Source: an uncultured Clostridia bacterium
GTDB lineage: Bacteria > Bacillota > Clostridia > Christensenellales > Pumilibacteraceae
Direction: 5' to 3'
Assembly: GCA_934277845.1 (NCBI GenBank)
Contig: CAKQVV010000133.1
Coordinates: 1 to 5,042, forward strand
Length of the DNA stretch: 5,042 nt
Below, piece by piece: positions 4,232-5,042 of this stretch (position 1 is its first letter; every line of letters starts with the position of its first letter). The notes beneath the pieces were generated by a model that saw nothing but the letters and a program-made list of their open reading frames with translations, had not been told where the DNA came from and ran no database searches. The translations under genes and the position numbers were made by a program.

Positions 4232-5042
4232 TTACTTGCGGGGACCTGCGGGAACGAGTGCTTTGCCGGCGGCATTGCCTTCGTACTTCGCGAAGTTCTT
4301 GATAAATCTGCCTGCAAGATCCTGTGCTTTGGTTTCCCATTCGGTCTTGTCGGCGTAGGTGTCGCGAGGATCGAGGATCGCGGGATCGACTCCGGGAAGT
4401 GCGGTCGGGACTTCGAAGTTGAAGTACGGGATCGTCTTGGTGGGAGCTTTTTCGATCGAGCCGTCGAGGATCGCGTCGATGATGCCGCGGGTATCCTTGA
4501 TGGAAATGCGTTTACCGGTACCGTTCCAGCCGGTGTTGACGAGGTATGCCTTTGCGCCGCTCTTCTCCATCTTCTTGACGAGTTCTTCCGCATACTTGGT
4601 CGGGTGAAGTTCGAGGAACGCCTGACCGAAGCAAGCCGAGAACGTCGGTGTGGGTTCGGTTATGCCGCGCTCGGTACCCGCGAGTTTGGCGGTGAAGCCG
4701 GACAGGAAGTAGTACTGCGTCTGCTCGGGAGTGAGAATCGAAACGGGCGGGAGAACGCCGAACGCGTCTGCGGAAAGGAAGATAACGTTCTTTGCCGCGG
4801 GAGCCGCCGAAACGGGACGGACGATATTGTTGATATGATCGATAGGATACGAAACGCGGGTGTTCTCGGTCACGCTCTTGTCGGCGAAATCGATCTTGCC
4901 GTTCTCGTCGAGAGTGACGTTTTCGAGGAGCGCGTCGCGACGGATTGCGTTGTAAATATCGGGTTCGGATTCTTTATCGAGGTTGATGACCTTTGCATAG
5001 CAGCCGCCCTCGAAGTTGAACACGCCGTTATCGTCCCAGCCG
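4232..5042 (-). CDS. pckA: Phosphoenolpyruvate carboxykinase (ATP), C-terminal half (cut by window edge)
   Basis: PckA interconverts oxaloacetate plus ATP with phosphoenolpyruvate, CO2 and ADP in the cytoplasm. It serves gluconeogenesis and, in many anaerobes, CO2-fixing PEP carboxylation towards succinate. The 269 residues present match the C-terminal half of the roughly 540-residue enzyme. They begin at GWDDNGVFNFEGGCYAK, the stretch after the kinase-2 aspartates, and continue through NAIRRDALLENV, ENTRVSYP with its conserved Arg, FLSADAFGVLPPVS, FLSGFTAKLAGTERG, TPTFSACFG, the nucleotide-binding NTGWNGTGKRISIKDTRG, and ILDPRDTYA to the end at AAGPRK. The Walker A (kinase-1a) loop and substrate Arg of the N-terminal half lie beyond the edge. 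The frame is open through the edge, so the first in-window GTG (5021-5023) is an internal Val and not a start. No substitution at a conserved position was noticed. A terminator follows the stop. Confidence 0.97.
   Translation of the reverse strand, partial: GWDDNGVFNFEGGCYAKVINLDKESEPDIYNAIRRDALLENVTLDENGKIDFADKSVTENTRVSYPIDHINNIVRPVSAAPAAKNVIFLSADAFGVLPPVSILTPEQTQYYFLSGFTAKLAGTERGITEPTPTFSACFGQAFLELHPTKYAEELVKKMEKSGAKAYLVNTGWNGTGKRISIKDTRGIIDAILDGSIEKAPTKTIPYFNFEVPTALPGVDPAILDPRDTYADKTEWETKAQDLAGRFIKNFAKYEGNAAGKALVPAGPRK

Noticed and set aside
4232..5023. A complete gene starting at the GTG at 5021-5023.
   Set aside because: The frame continues to the window edge with PckA residues GWDDNG, so the GTG is an internal Val codon and the gene is truncated by the window.

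Overview
The window holds five protein genes. Its left and right edges each cut through one of them. The coding sequence is about half G+C and the intergenic DNA is strongly A/T-rich. Strong AGGAG-type ribosome binding sites, a sigma-A-like promoter pair and a TetR/ABC arrangement point to a Gram-positive anaerobe, most likely a gut-type clostridial Bacillota. That placement is inferred from style and not from a marker gene.

Left half (1-2347, minus strand): a compact three-gene operon for a drug-type ABC-2 exporter, read right to left. It encodes two related but distinct ATPases (1403-2347, then 504-1406) and a membrane permease (497 down to the window edge, C-terminus missing). The ATPase genes overlap by ATGA, and the permease starts 6 bases after the second ATPase. 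The extracytoplasmic part of the permease contains three in-register 24-residue repeats (W-x-x-x-M-P motif), which is the most unexpected feature of the window.

Centre (2348-2574): a divergent control region. Two near-consensus promoters face opposite ways and share one palindromic -10 block (ATTATAAT, 2447-2454), each with a 17-base spacer. One drives the exporter operon. The other drives a TetR-type repressor gene (2575-3141). A 13-bp dyad overlaps the -35 of the repressor promoter and lies just inside the exporter transcript, and a second dyad lies at 2494-2509. This suggests a self-regulated, ligand-induced efflux module: the repressor silences both directions until a toxic compound binds it.

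Right half: the repressor gene ends in a strong intrinsic terminator (3187-3226). It is followed by a gene-free stretch (3142-3448) with a chain of hairpins, including a GTCAC/GTGAC plus GGCTTCCCCC/GGGGGAAGCC palindromic element resembling dispersed repeats of gut Clostridia, and a 21-bp imperfect direct repeat. Converging on it from the right is a minus-strand gene for a SIMPL (DUF541) protein without a signal peptide (3449-4099). Upstream of that, a hairpin terminator (4170-4209) closes the minus-strand gene for ATP-dependent phosphoenolpyruvate carboxykinase, of which only the C-terminal half is present (4232 to the right edge). The SIMPL and pckA genes look like independent housekeeping units unrelated to the exporter.
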